Counted from the first letter of the stretch, positions 1 to 5,555 are shown. The stretch is 6,119 nt of DNA from JACDCA01 sp040881785 (GCA_040881785.1 JBBECO010000066.1:1-6119), one strand, 5' to 3'. Notes: generated from the letters alone by a model not told the origin. A program made the numbers and translations.

Positions 1-31
1 CGCCGCTTCGCCGGCTCCCTCCGTTCGCGTG

Positions 32-55
32 GCTCATTCGCTGCCGCTCATTCGC
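32..55. repeat. Two copies of a 10-bp direct repeat at the left edge
   Basis: GCTCATTCGC occurs at 32-41 and again, identical, at 46-55, giving a 14-nt period. It lies in the 77 bases downstream of the dehydrogenase stop codon. No hairpin with a T tract and no supported gene is seen in this stretch, so the terminator of the rex operon is not visible here. It may be the edge of a longer low-complexity intergenic repeat running out of the window. Confidence 0.5.
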
Positions 56-77
56 GTCGCGATTTGTGAGATCCGTT

Positions 78-1061
78 CTAATAGCCGGCCCGCTTGTCGA
101 CCTCGTTCAGCACCGGCCGCCCGCTCTCGAAGCGCCGGAGGTTCTCGGCGAACAGGGCGGTTGCCGCGTCCCAGTGGTCCGGACGGAAGCCCGCCGTGTG
201 CGGCGTGATCAGGACGTTCGGCAGGGCCCAGAGCGGGCTGGCCGGATCGAGCGGCTCGTGCTCGAAGACGTCCAGGCCGGCGCCGCCGATCACGCCGTCG
301 CGCAGCGCGGCGGCGAGCGCGCGCTCGTCCACCAGCTTCCCGCGGCTCACATTGACGAGGATCCCGTCGCGCCGCATCAGCGCCAGCTCCCTGGCCCCGA
401 TCAGTCCGCGCGTGTCGGCCGTCTGCGCGGCACTGATGACGACGACGTCCGCCTCCGGCAGGACGTCGTGAAGCTGCTGCACGGGGTGAACGGCGCGCAC
501 CCCCTCTGGCACCGGCTGATCCATCCGGCGGCGAACGGCCGTCACGTCGGCGCCCAGGGCGGCGAACCGCCGCGCACAGGCGGCGCCGATGCGACCCAGG
601 CCGACGATCAGCACGCGCGAGGACTGCACGACGCGAAGCGGCGGGAGGGCCATGGCCTCGTCCTGCGCCCAGTGCCGCGCGGCCTGGCCGCGAAAAGCCA
701 GCGGGAACTTCCGGAAGAGCGCCAGCGTGAGCGCGAGCACGTGCTCGGCGATCGAATCCGCGCTCATGCCACGGGAGTTCGAGATCAGGACCGGCGATGC
801 CACCATCGCGGGAAACAGCATGCTCCCCACTCCGGCCGCCGGACTGTGCACCCAGCGCAGCCTGGGCGCCGCGGCGAGGTGCGCCGGGCGCAACTCCGAC
901 ATGAAGGCCACATCGGCCTCGCGCACCAGCGCCGGCACGTCGGCTTCGGTCGGCGCATGCAGGAAGACGTGCTGCGGAAACTCCTGCCGCAGGCGATCGA
1001 CGTGGCCGGCCGGGATGTTCCAGGCGGCGACGGAACTGTAGATGCCGACCAGGATATTCAC
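78..1061 (-). CDS. D-2-hydroxyacid dehydrogenase, NAD(P)-dependent (2-hydroxyacid/glyoxylate reductase type)
   Basis: This cytosolic oxidoreductase of 327 aa should interconvert a 2-keto acid and a D-2-hydroxy acid using NAD(P)H; the substrate cannot be read from the sequence. The Rossmann cofactor motif GLGRIG is at residues 154-159. The family catalytic triad is complete: Arg240 in VNVSRGKLVDE, Glu269 in DVFEHEPLD and His288 in ITPHTAG. The Arg-Glu distance of 29 residues is normal and the length fits the family. The basic run RRR at 177-179, after the second Rossmann strand, could favour NADPH, but this is an inference. The start is GTG at 1061, sharing GTGA with the moaC stop. No Shine-Dalgarno is seen, so translation is probably coupled to moaC. 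It is the last gene of the rex operon. Glyoxylate/hydroxypyruvate reductase is one possible identity; I assign no symbol. Confidence 0.9.
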   Translation of the reverse strand: MNILVGIYSSVAAWNIPAGHVDRLRQEFPQHVFLHAPTEADVPALVREADVAFMSELRPAHLAAAPRLRWVHSPAAGVGSMLFPAMVASPVLISNSRGMSADSIAEHVLALTLALFRKFPLAFRGQAARHWAQDEAMALPPLRVVQSSRVLIVGLGRIGAACARRFAALGADVTAVRRRMDQPVPEGVRAVHPVQQLHDVLPEADVVVISAAQTADTRGLIGARELALMRRDGILVNVSRGKLVDERALAAALRDGVIGGAGLDVFEHEPLDPASPLWALPNVLITPHTAGFRPDHWDAATALFAENLRRFESGRPVLNEVDKRAGY

Positions 1062-1549
1062 GGCTTTGCCGGCCGGCGGGGGGCGCGGTACTCACCGGAG
1101 CGCCCGCCGCGCTTCTCCACGAGCCGGACGCCGTCGATGACCATCGCGCGGTCCACGGCTTTGAGCATGTCGTAGATCGTGAGGGCCGCGACCGAGACGG
1201 CCGTCAGCGCTTCCATTTCCACACCCGTGGGACCGGTGGTGCGGACACGCGCCTCGACGTCGACGCCGTCGCGGCGCGGCGTTAGCACGACGTCCACGAA
1301 CGAGAGCTGCAGCGGGTGGCACAGCGGAATGAGGTCCGACGTGCGCTTGGCCGCCAGGATGCCGGCGAAACGGGCCGTCTGGAGCGGATCGCCTTTCTTG
1401 TGCCTGCCGGAGATCGCGAGCCGGGCGGCCTCGCGTGACATGCGGACGCGTCCGCGCGCCACCGCCTCCCGCGCCGTGGACGGCTTGCCGGACACGTCAA
1501 CCATGCGCGGCGCGCCGTCGGGGCCGACGTGGGTGAGCTTCTTCGTCAC
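1058..1549 (-). CDS. moaC: Cyclic pyranopterin monophosphate synthase MoaC
   Basis: MoaC makes cyclic pyranopterin monophosphate from 3',8-cyclo-7,8-dihydro-GTP, the product of MoaA, in the first stage of molybdenum cofactor synthesis. The protein is 163 aa, against 161 in E. coli, and matches the family end to end: LTHVGPDGAPRMVDVS at 5-20, KKGD at 51-54, AAKRTSDLIPLCHPL at 66-80, TGVEMEALTAVSVAALTIYD at 108-127 and DMLKAVD at 127-133. Lys52 and Lys130 correspond to E. coli Lys51 and Lys131, Asp127 to Asp128 and His78 to His77, so it should be active. The GTG start at 1549 overlaps the rex stop as GTGA, with GAGG (1557-1560) as ribosome binding site inside the end of rex. The stop overlaps the dehydrogenase start in the same way. 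No other molybdopterin gene is present in the window, so partners such as moaA must lie elsewhere. Confidence 0.97.
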   Translation of the reverse strand: MTKKLTHVGPDGAPRMVDVSGKPSTAREAVARGRVRMSREAARLAISGRHKKGDPLQTARFAGILAAKRTSDLIPLCHPLQLSFVDVVLTPRRDGVDVEARVRTTGPTGVEMEALTAVSVAALTIYDMLKAVDRAMVIDGVRLVEKRGGRSGEYRAPRRPAKP

Positions 1550-2229
1550 GGCAGGTCCTCACTGTGTGCGAGAAAAAACGAGAGGCTTTCGAGTGACACG
1601 GTGAGGTCCATGCTTTTCAGCTTGACGCCCGCCGGCACCCTGATGGCCCCGGGAGAAAAATTCAGCACGGCCCTGATGCCGGCGGCCGCGACCGTGTTGA
1701 CGACCGCCTGGGCGGCCGCCGCGGGCACGGCGACGACGGCGATCTGGATCCGCTCGCGCCGGACGATCTTGCGCAGCTCGCGGATATCGTAGATGGGCAC
1801 CCCCGCCCGGGAGCGGTGCCCGATCTTGTCACGCGCGTGGTCGAACATCGCGACGATCTCGAAGCCTTCGTCGCGAAAACCCGGATAATCGGCCAGGGCG
1901 AGCCCGAGGTTGCCGGCGCCCATGATCGCCACGCAGACACCCCGGTCGATCCCGAGGATCTGGCGCAGGTGGCGGCGCAGCTCCTTGACGTAGTACCCGA
2001 CGCCGCGGACGCCGAACTCCCCGAAGTACGCCAGGTCTTTCCGGATCTGCGCGGCATTCAGATGAAACTGCTCCGCCAGCGACTGCGACGACACGGCCCG
2101 GACGCCGGCGGCGTCGAGCGCGTTGAGGCAGCGCAGGTACACCGACAGCCGGTTGGTGGTCAATTCCGAGACCGGCTCGCTGCTGTCGCGCAAAACCGTT
2201 TGCGCCGGCGGCTTGTGCTCGCGCTTCAC
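1546..2229 (-). CDS. rex: Redox-sensing transcriptional repressor Rex
   Basis: Rex is a dimeric repressor that binds operator DNA when NADH is low and lets go when NADH binds. An N-terminal winged helix contains SELTTNRLSVYLRCLNAL (residues 22-39), the recognition region SSQSLAEQFHLNAAQIRKDL (47-66) and the wing FGEFGVRGVGYYV (69-81). A Rossmann domain follows with GAGNLG at 104-109 and Asp130 in MFDHARDKIG, then the family C-terminal helix SLESLSFFL. The frame stays open upstream to 2364, but Rex proteins start shortly before SELT, so the longer start is rejected. I chose GTG at 2229 (227 aa). TTG at 2190 (214 aa) is an equally reasonable start and would leave the operator-like dyad untranslated. 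Neither has a good Shine-Dalgarno. The gene heads the rex-moaC-dehydrogenase operon and its stop overlaps moaC as GTGA. Identity is very sure; the start is not. Confidence 0.95.
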   Translation of the reverse strand: MKREHKPPAQTVLRDSSEPVSELTTNRLSVYLRCLNALDAAGVRAVSSQSLAEQFHLNAAQIRKDLAYFGEFGVRGVGYYVKELRRHLRQILGIDRGVCVAIMGAGNLGLALADYPGFRDEGFEIVAMFDHARDKIGHRSRAGVPIYDIRELRKIVRRERIQIAVVAVPAAAAQAVVNTVAAAGIRAVLNFSPGAIRVPAGVKLKSMDLTVSLESLSFFLAHSEDLP

Positions 2230-2231
2230 AA
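2213..2231. promoter_or_regulatory. Candidate Rex operator (imperfect dyad)
   Basis: TTGTGCTCGCGCTTCACAA is a dyad with perfect 5-bp outer arms, TTGTG and CACAA, and a fully consensus right half TTCACAA. The usual Rex site is TTGTGAA, 4 bases, TTCACAA (18 bp). Here the arms are one base further apart (19 bp) and the inner left bases are CT instead of AA. It lies beside the divergent starts of rex and the exported Ig-like protein, where an autoregulatory site would be expected. It overlaps the rex coding region if the GTG at 2229 is used, but not if TTG at 2190 is used. The position supports it; the spacing argues against a strong site. Confidence 0.45.
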
Positions 2232-2237
2232 ACCGGG

Positions 2238-2243
2238 ATTTTA
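2238..2243 (-). promoter_or_regulatory. Possible -10 element of the rex operon
   Basis: On the minus strand the hexamer reads TAAAAT (5 of 6 to TATAAT) and ends 8 nt before the GTG at 2229. Transcription would start about 2229-2231, giving either a leaderless rex message from that GTG or a leader of about 40 nt to TTG 2190. The Rex-like dyad would lie directly over the start point, suited to repression. No good -35 is found at 16-18 nt spacing. Confidence 0.35.
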
Positions 2244-2260
2244 TGCGATCCTGTCTGCCA

Positions 2261-3379
2261 ATGGTCTCGATCCGCGTCCTGACAGCCCTCCTGCTCTGTG
2301 GCGTCGTGTGGGCCACGGCTGCGCAGCAGAACACCCGCGTGGCGACGACGGCCGACGCCCTCATCGCCTCCGCGGTGTTCTTTCATGGCCGCACCGTCGT
2401 GCTGCACCAGAAGCTCATCGTCGAAGGGGATCTGACGCGGCTCGCGATGGCGTCGAAGCCGGTGTACGTGCTCTGGAAGGACCGTGCGGGCACGGACGGC
2501 GATGAAGGAGAAGTCCGCGGCGAGTTCTGGGACCTCGGGCGGCTCGAGGCGGGCGACGGCCGGTTCGCCGGCTACGATTTCCAGCGGCTGATCGACACGG
2601 CCAACCGCGGCCGCTGGCCATCCCGGGACGAGATCTTCGTGATTCTCGGGGCGTCGTTCTCCCCCGCCTCTCCGCCGCGCGCGGCAACCGTTCGCGCCAT
2701 TGCGCTTGCACCCGAGCGATACGTCGATCAGGAGGTGCGGGTGATCGGCCGCTTCAAAGGACGCAACCTGTACGGCGACCTGCCGCAGGCGCTCGGCAAG
2801 GGCACGTGGGATTTCGTCATCCAGTCGGCCGACGGCGCGCTCTGGGTCACCGGCATCCGCCCCCGCGGCAAGGGCTTCGACCTCGATCCGGGCAAACGGG
2901 TCGATACCGGCCACTGGGTGGAAGTGACCGGCCTGGTTCGCCGCAAGGGGGTCACCACCTACGTGGACGCGAGCGCCATCGCGCTGGCGGCCGAGCCCGA
3001 GGCCGCGCCGGTGGAGGTCACGCTGCCGCCCGCGCCGCCGGCACCGCCGCCCGCCGTCATCTTCAGCGCCCCGATCCCCGCTGACACTGACGTGGACCGC
3101 ACCGCGCCCGTCCGGATCCAGTTCTCAGTCGATATGGATCCCGCCTCGATCAAGGACCGTGTGAAGGTCACGTACGTGGCGAGGGAGGGGGGGCCGGCGC
3201 CTCCAGCCCCGCCCGCATTTACGGCCACCTACAACGACCCGGCCCACGCCGTCGAGATCCGGTTCGAGGCCCCGCTCGAACCGTTTCAGGAAATAAGGGT
3301 GGAGCTGCTCGAGGGCATCATGGCGCTCGGCGGCCAGCCGCTGAAGCCCTGGTCGCTCACGTTCGCGACCGGACGGTAG
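2261..3379 (+). CDS. Exported protein with OB-fold-like region and SbsA-type Ig-like domain, function unknown
   Basis: This predicted secreted or periplasmic protein has 372 aa and no function I can name. Residues 1-20 form a Sec-type signal peptide, a hydrophobic stretch LTALLLCGVVWATA followed by likely cleavage before or within AAQQ. Cys13 is not in a proper lipobox. Residues about 30-135 are a mixed region I do not recognise. Residues about 142-243 alternate beta-strand patterns (VRVIGRFKGRNLYGD, WVEVTGLVRRKGVTTYVDAS) resembling an OB fold. A Pro/Ala-rich linker (248-265) leads to a C-terminal Ig-like domain of the bacterial Big_5/SbsA type: APVRIQFSVDMDPASI, an internal Pro-rich loop, then a final LKPWSLTFATGR strand. 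The start ATG at 2261 puts the signal peptide at the N-terminus; ATG 2243 would add six residues and is possible. No Shine-Dalgarno is seen for either. It is divergent from rex and convergent with the DUF4126 gene. Confidence 0.8.
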   Translation: MVSIRVLTALLLCGVVWATAAQQNTRVATTADALIASAVFFHGRTVVLHQKLIVEGDLTRLAMASKPVYVLWKDRAGTDGDEGEVRGEFWDLGRLEAGDGRFAGYDFQRLIDTANRGRWPSRDEIFVILGASFSPASPPRAATVRAIALAPERYVDQEVRVIGRFKGRNLYGDLPQALGKGTWDFVIQSADGALWVTGIRPRGKGFDLDPGKRVDTGHWVEVTGLVRRKGVTTYVDASAIALAAEPEAAPVEVTLPPAPPAPPPAVIFSAPIPADTDVDRTAPVRIQFSVDMDPASIKDRVKVTYVAREGGPAPPAPPAFTATYNDPAHAVEIRFEAPLEPFQEIRVELLEGIMALGGQPLKPWSLTFATGR

Positions 3380-3382
3380 ACC

Positions 3383-3452
3383 GTGGCACGTGGCACGTGC
3401 CGGGTGCCACGTCGCACATTGCACGTCGCACGTCGCACATCGCACGTCGCAC
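3383..3452. repeat. Array of ten heptanucleotide repeats between convergent genes
   Basis: From 3383 the sequence divides without slippage into ten 7-base units. Four are GTCGCAC (3411, 3425, 3432, 3446), two are GTGGCAC (3383, 3390), and one each are GTGCCGG, GTGCCAC, ATTGCAC and ATCGCAC. It begins 3 bases after the stop of the exported Ig-like protein and ends 5 bases before the stop of the DUF4126 gene, so it fills nearly the whole intergenic gap. It resembles the heptameric short tandem repeats known from cyanobacteria and other large soil genomes. Open frames translate through such repeats as Cys/Arg/His-rich peptides; these are not genes. Confidence 0.9.
3388..3412 (+). terminator. Hairpin within the heptamer array, possible terminator
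   Basis: ACGTGGCAC at 3388-3396 is the exact reverse complement of GTGCCACGT at 3404-3412, giving a 9-bp GC-rich stem with a 7-nt loop just after the stop of the exported Ig-like protein. No T tract follows, so it is not a classical intrinsic terminator. It could act with Rho, or protect the 3' end of the message. Confidence 0.3.
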
Positions 3453-3457
3453 GTTGT

Positions 3458-4039
3458 TTACGCCGGCTGACGCCGCCAGCGCTTCCGGATCGCGCGATAC
3501 AGGATCGTCGCGAACAACGCGATCATGACGACGCCGACGATGACGACCGCCAGGGCAATCACGGGATACTTCAGCGCGACAAGGCCCAGGGTGATGACGA
3601 ACGCGTCTTCGCCCAGACTCAGGATCCAGTTCGAGAACGGCTCCGGACTCGTGTTGGCCACGGCGCGCGTCCCCGCCTTCGTGAAATGTGTCCCGGCCGC
3701 CAGGGTTCCCCCGAGCAGCCCGACCAGCACCTCGGTCGTGGCGCTCGCCTCGCCCAGGGTCGTCACGGCGATGACGGCACCGCCGAGCGGACGCACAGCG
3801 GTGTGCACGGTGTCCCAGATCGAATCGAACCACGGGATCTTGTCGGCCACGAACTCGACGACGTAGAGCCCCAGCGCCGCCGCAATGATGAAATCGTTGT
3901 CGAAGGCCTCGTACTGTGGCGGAAGCGAGACCCAGTTGTAGCGGCTCGCCAGGCCGAGGATCGCCACGGTGGCGTACAGATTGATCCCGGCCGCGAACGA
4001 AAACCCCATCGTCCGGCCGAGCGTCGCAATCCACTCCAT
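3458..4039 (-). CDS. DUF4126 family integral membrane protein
   Basis: This polytopic inner-membrane protein has 193 aa and unknown function. Its pattern matches DUF4126: an N-terminal hydrophobic segment with GINLYATVAILGL (about 9-31), a second segment at about 49-66, then the conserved polar block EFVADKIPWFDSIWDTVHT (62-80). Hydrophobic helices follow at about 85-95 and 103-117, a second conserved block TRAVANTSPEPFSNWILSL at 124-142, and a long hydrophobic stretch at 147-180. The end is basic (RKRWRR), probably cytoplasmic. The ATG start at 4039 has an excellent Shine-Dalgarno, GGAGGAG (4046-4052), 6 nt upstream and built from the last two Glu codons and preceding base of plsC. Only 3 bases separate it from the plsC stop, so the two are one transcription unit. 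A membrane-lipid link is suggested only by that neighbour. Confidence 0.85.
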   Translation of the reverse strand: MEWIATLGRTMGFSFAAGINLYATVAILGLASRYNWVSLPPQYEAFDNDFIIAAALGLYVVEFVADKIPWFDSIWDTVHTAVRPLGGAVIAVTTLGEASATTEVLVGLLGGTLAAGTHFTKAGTRAVANTSPEPFSNWILSLGEDAFVITLGLVALKYPVIALAVVIVGVVMIALFATILYRAIRKRWRRQPA

Positions 4040-4042
4040 CGC

Positions 4043-4765
4043 CTACTCCTCCGCGAGCAGCTGCTCCATGCGCGCGCGCACCGTCGCCGACAGCGTGTCG
4101 CGCTCATCCACCGCCAGGCCCGCCGTTTCGACGGGCGTCCCGAACCGCACGCGGACGGTCACGGGCTGGATGACGAAGTGCCCCTTGTGGAGCGCGTCCC
4201 CGGCCCCCGTGATCGCCACCGGCACCACCGGTGCCTGTGCCTTGAGAGCCATGATGAACCCCCCTTTCTTGAAGGGCAAGAGCTGCCCCGTCCGGCTGCG
4301 TGTGCCCTCGGGGAAGATCAGGAAGGAGTTGCCGGCGCGAAGCGCCTCGGCGGCACGATCGATCGCGGGAAGGCTCTGGTCACGGTTGCCTCGCTCGAGC
4401 GGGACGAATCCGGCGAGGTCGAAGGCCCTGACGAGGATCGGGAGCTTTCGCAGCTCCGCCTTGTACAGCACGCGAAGACGAGGAAAGAGCGGCGCGAGTG
4501 CGTAGAAGAGGATCGGCGGCTCGATGTTGCTCGCGTGATTCACCGCGTACACCGCGGCGCGGTCGTGCCTGCGGTGTTCCGCGCCCTCGATCCGGACCTT
4601 GACGCCGCTGAGCAGCAATCCGAGCTTCACCCCGCCCAGGCCCACCGTGTAGAGCAGCGGCACCTGCCGGAACAGGATGGCGATGAGCAGCAGCGGCGGC
4701 CCCAGAAGGAGCACGTACAGCGACACCGCGACGTACGTGAGGATCGATCGAACGGCAGCGATCAC
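4043..4765 (-). CDS. PlsC-type 1-acyl-sn-glycerol-3-phosphate acyltransferase (HX4E variant)
   Basis: This membrane-bound acyltransferase of the PlsC/LPLAT family has 240 aa. The usual reaction is acylation of lysophosphatidic acid to phosphatidic acid for phospholipid synthesis. An N-terminal hydrophobic region (about 12-31, perhaps also 37-54) is followed by motif I NHASNIEPP, with His77 and Glu82 where the family has HX4D. Motif II is GFVPLERGN (119-127), motif III FPEGTRSR (151-158) and motif IV VPVAITG (181-187). The codon at the unusual position is GAG, so Glu is read directly. The start chosen is GTG at 4765 with AGGA (4773-4776) 7 nt upstream. An in-frame ATG at 4819 is rejected because it lies just beyond the arm of the carD terminator hairpin and would make the hairpin coding. 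The next gene, DUF4126, follows after 3 bases. Family membership is sure; the exact acceptor lipid is not, so no symbol is given. Confidence 0.9.
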   Translation of the reverse strand: MIAAVRSILTYVAVSLYVLLLGPPLLLIAILFRQVPLLYTVGLGGVKLGLLLSGVKVRIEGAEHRRHDRAAVYAVNHASNIEPPILFYALAPLFPRLRVLYKAELRKLPILVRAFDLAGFVPLERGNRDQSLPAIDRAAEALRAGNSFLIFPEGTRSRTGQLLPFKKGGFIMALKAQAPVVPVAITGAGDALHKGHFVIQPVTVRVRFGTPVETAGLAVDERDTLSATVRARMEQLLAEE

Positions 4766-4781
4766 GGGTGCATCCTGGCAG

Positions 4782-4817
4782 AAAAAAAGGGCCGGAGCAC
4801 TTCTCGTGCTCCGGCCC
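4782..4817 (-). terminator. Strong intrinsic terminator of carD
   Basis: GGGCCGGAGCAC (4789-4800) and GTGCTCCGGCCC (4806-4817) are perfect 12-bp complements around a 5-nt loop. On the minus strand the stem is followed at once by seven T residues (4788-4782). It lies 32 bases past the carD stop and ends 16 bases before the plsC start. On the plus strand no T run follows, so it works in one direction only. Confidence 0.95.
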
Positions 4818-4849
4818 ATTCAGACTGTCGCGTCAGACGTCGAACCCTC

Positions 4850-5428
4850 CTACGAGGCTTTCGCCGTCCGCCGGGCCGTCACGCGTGTCGTCGCGGTGGC
4901 CTTGGCCGTCTTGGCGCGGGCGATCGACCGGTTTTTCATCGTGAAGCACCGCTCGAGCGCGCGGTCGACCTTTTCTTCGATGGCCGCCGAGACCTCGTGC
5001 GAGACTTCGGAGATTTCCGAGATCACCAGGAACTTCGCGCGGTCGAGCATGCGCTTCTCGCGGAACGAGAGGTTCTTGGAGCGGGCCAGGAAGGTCAGGC
5101 TCTTGAGCACTTCCACGACGTCGTAGATGGAGCCCGTGCGCATCCGGTCCGAATTGTCCTTGAAACGTCCTTTCCAATTCTGGTGATTGTCGATCTTGCC
5201 GTCGCCGAGGAGAGAAAAGAGCCGTTCGATCTCTTGGTTATTGATCGCGCGTCGCAGGCCAACGCCATCCACGTTGTCCACCGGCACGAGCACGGTGGTT
5301 TCATTGGCAATCATGCGGAGGTGGTAAAACCCGCAGGTCGTGCCGAGGATGGTCTTGGTTTCGATGCCCTGAACGACGCCGAGTCCGTGGTTTGGGTAAA
5401 TGACCTTGTCACCGACCTGGAATGTCAC
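4850..5428 (-). CDS. carD: CarD family transcription regulator with basic C-terminal tail
   Basis: CarD binds the RNA polymerase beta subunit through its N-terminal Tudor-like domain and stabilises the open promoter complex, acting at many promoters including rRNA ones in studied bacteria. Residues 1 to about 62 form the RNAP-interacting domain (VGDKVIYPNHGLGVVQGIE, LVPVDNVDGVGLR). The helical DNA-binding domain follows, with Trp85 in NWKGRFKDN matching the minor-groove Trp85 of M. tuberculosis CarD, and LSFREKRMLDRAK further on. From about 164 a 29-residue tail rich in Ala, Thr, Lys and Arg ends the protein, making it 192 aa against about 160-165 in typical members. The GTG start at 5428 was chosen because CarD proteins begin right before the F-x-VGDKV motif; a GGGGGA lies 3 nt upstream. 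The frame is open far upstream to 5722, but that part is the promoter region. A sigma70-type promoter and an intrinsic terminator bracket the gene. Confidence 0.95.
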   Translation of the reverse strand: MTFQVGDKVIYPNHGLGVVQGIETKTILGTTCGFYHLRMIANETTVLVPVDNVDGVGLRRAINNQEIERLFSLLGDGKIDNHQNWKGRFKDNSDRMRTGSIYDVVEVLKSLTFLARSKNLSFREKRMLDRAKFLVISEISEVSHEVSAAIEEKVDRALERCFTMKNRSIARAKTAKATATTRVTARRTAKAS

Positions 5429-5488
5429 GTGTCCCCCAACTGAGTAAGGTGAGTAGGCTGGTGTGTGCGCCCGCTGAGCAGTCCGATA

Positions 5489-5518
5489 AGTATAAGCGAT
5501 AGGGGACCGGGCTGGCAA
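5489..5518 (-). promoter_or_regulatory. Sigma70-type promoter of carD
   Basis: On the minus strand TTGCCA (5518-5513, 5 of 6 to TTGACA) is followed after 18 bases by TATACT (5494-5489, 5 of 6 to TATAAT). Predicted transcription start is near 5482, giving a leader of about 53 nt before the GTG of carD. It is the best-formed promoter in the window. Confidence 0.75.
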
Positions 5519-5533
5519 CGCAAAACACGCGAA

Positions 5534-5555
5534 AAGTGGCCATTTTCTGGCACTT
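5534..5555. repeat. Imperfect inverted repeat upstream of the carD promoter
   Basis: AAGTGGCCA (5534-5542) and TGGCACTT (5548-5555) are complementary apart from one extra G, around a 5-nt spacer. It begins 15 bases upstream of the carD -35 hexamer, in the 218-base divergent region between carD and the methyltransferase. The position would suit an activator or operator site, but the sequence matches no regulator I recognise. Confidence 0.35.

Noticed and set aside
63..82. TTGTGA followed by TTCTAA as a second Rex site at the operon end
   Set aside because: The right half departs from CACAA, the half sites are out of register for the family consensus, and it lies at the 3' end of a gene rather than at a promoter.
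66..1175. A 369-codon open frame on the plus strand opposite the dehydrogenase and the end of moaC
   Set aside because: It is a GC-rich shadow with no recognisable motif, and the minus-strand dehydrogenase carries complete cofactor and catalytic motifs.
2294..2302. Lipoprotein signal (Cys13) in the exported Ig-like protein
   Set aside because: The residues before the Cys are LLL rather than a lipobox ending in Gly, Ala or Ser, and the Cys is in the middle of the hydrophobic core.
2230..2364. N-terminal extension of Rex by 45 residues
   Set aside because: The extension has no Rex-family similarity, overlaps the divergent exported-protein gene including its signal peptide, and Rex proteins normally begin shortly before the SELT motif.
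3383..3452. CRISPR array in the tandem repeat region
   Set aside because: The units are 7 bases with no spacers and there are no cas genes; it is a simple short tandem repeat.
4763..4774. A three-codon upstream mini-frame (ATG CAC CCG TGA) whose stop overlaps the plsC GTG start
   Set aside because: The arrangement is tidy but such a short frame arises easily by chance, and the nearby AGGA is spaced to serve the GTG.
3383..5443. A 686-codon open frame on the plus strand across the heptamer repeat, DUF4126, plsC and carD genes
   Set aside because: It is antisense to three well-supported genes, its product is low-complexity and rich in Arg, His, Glu and Asp, and it begins inside a tandem repeat. 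It reflects the codon bias of the minus-strand genes.
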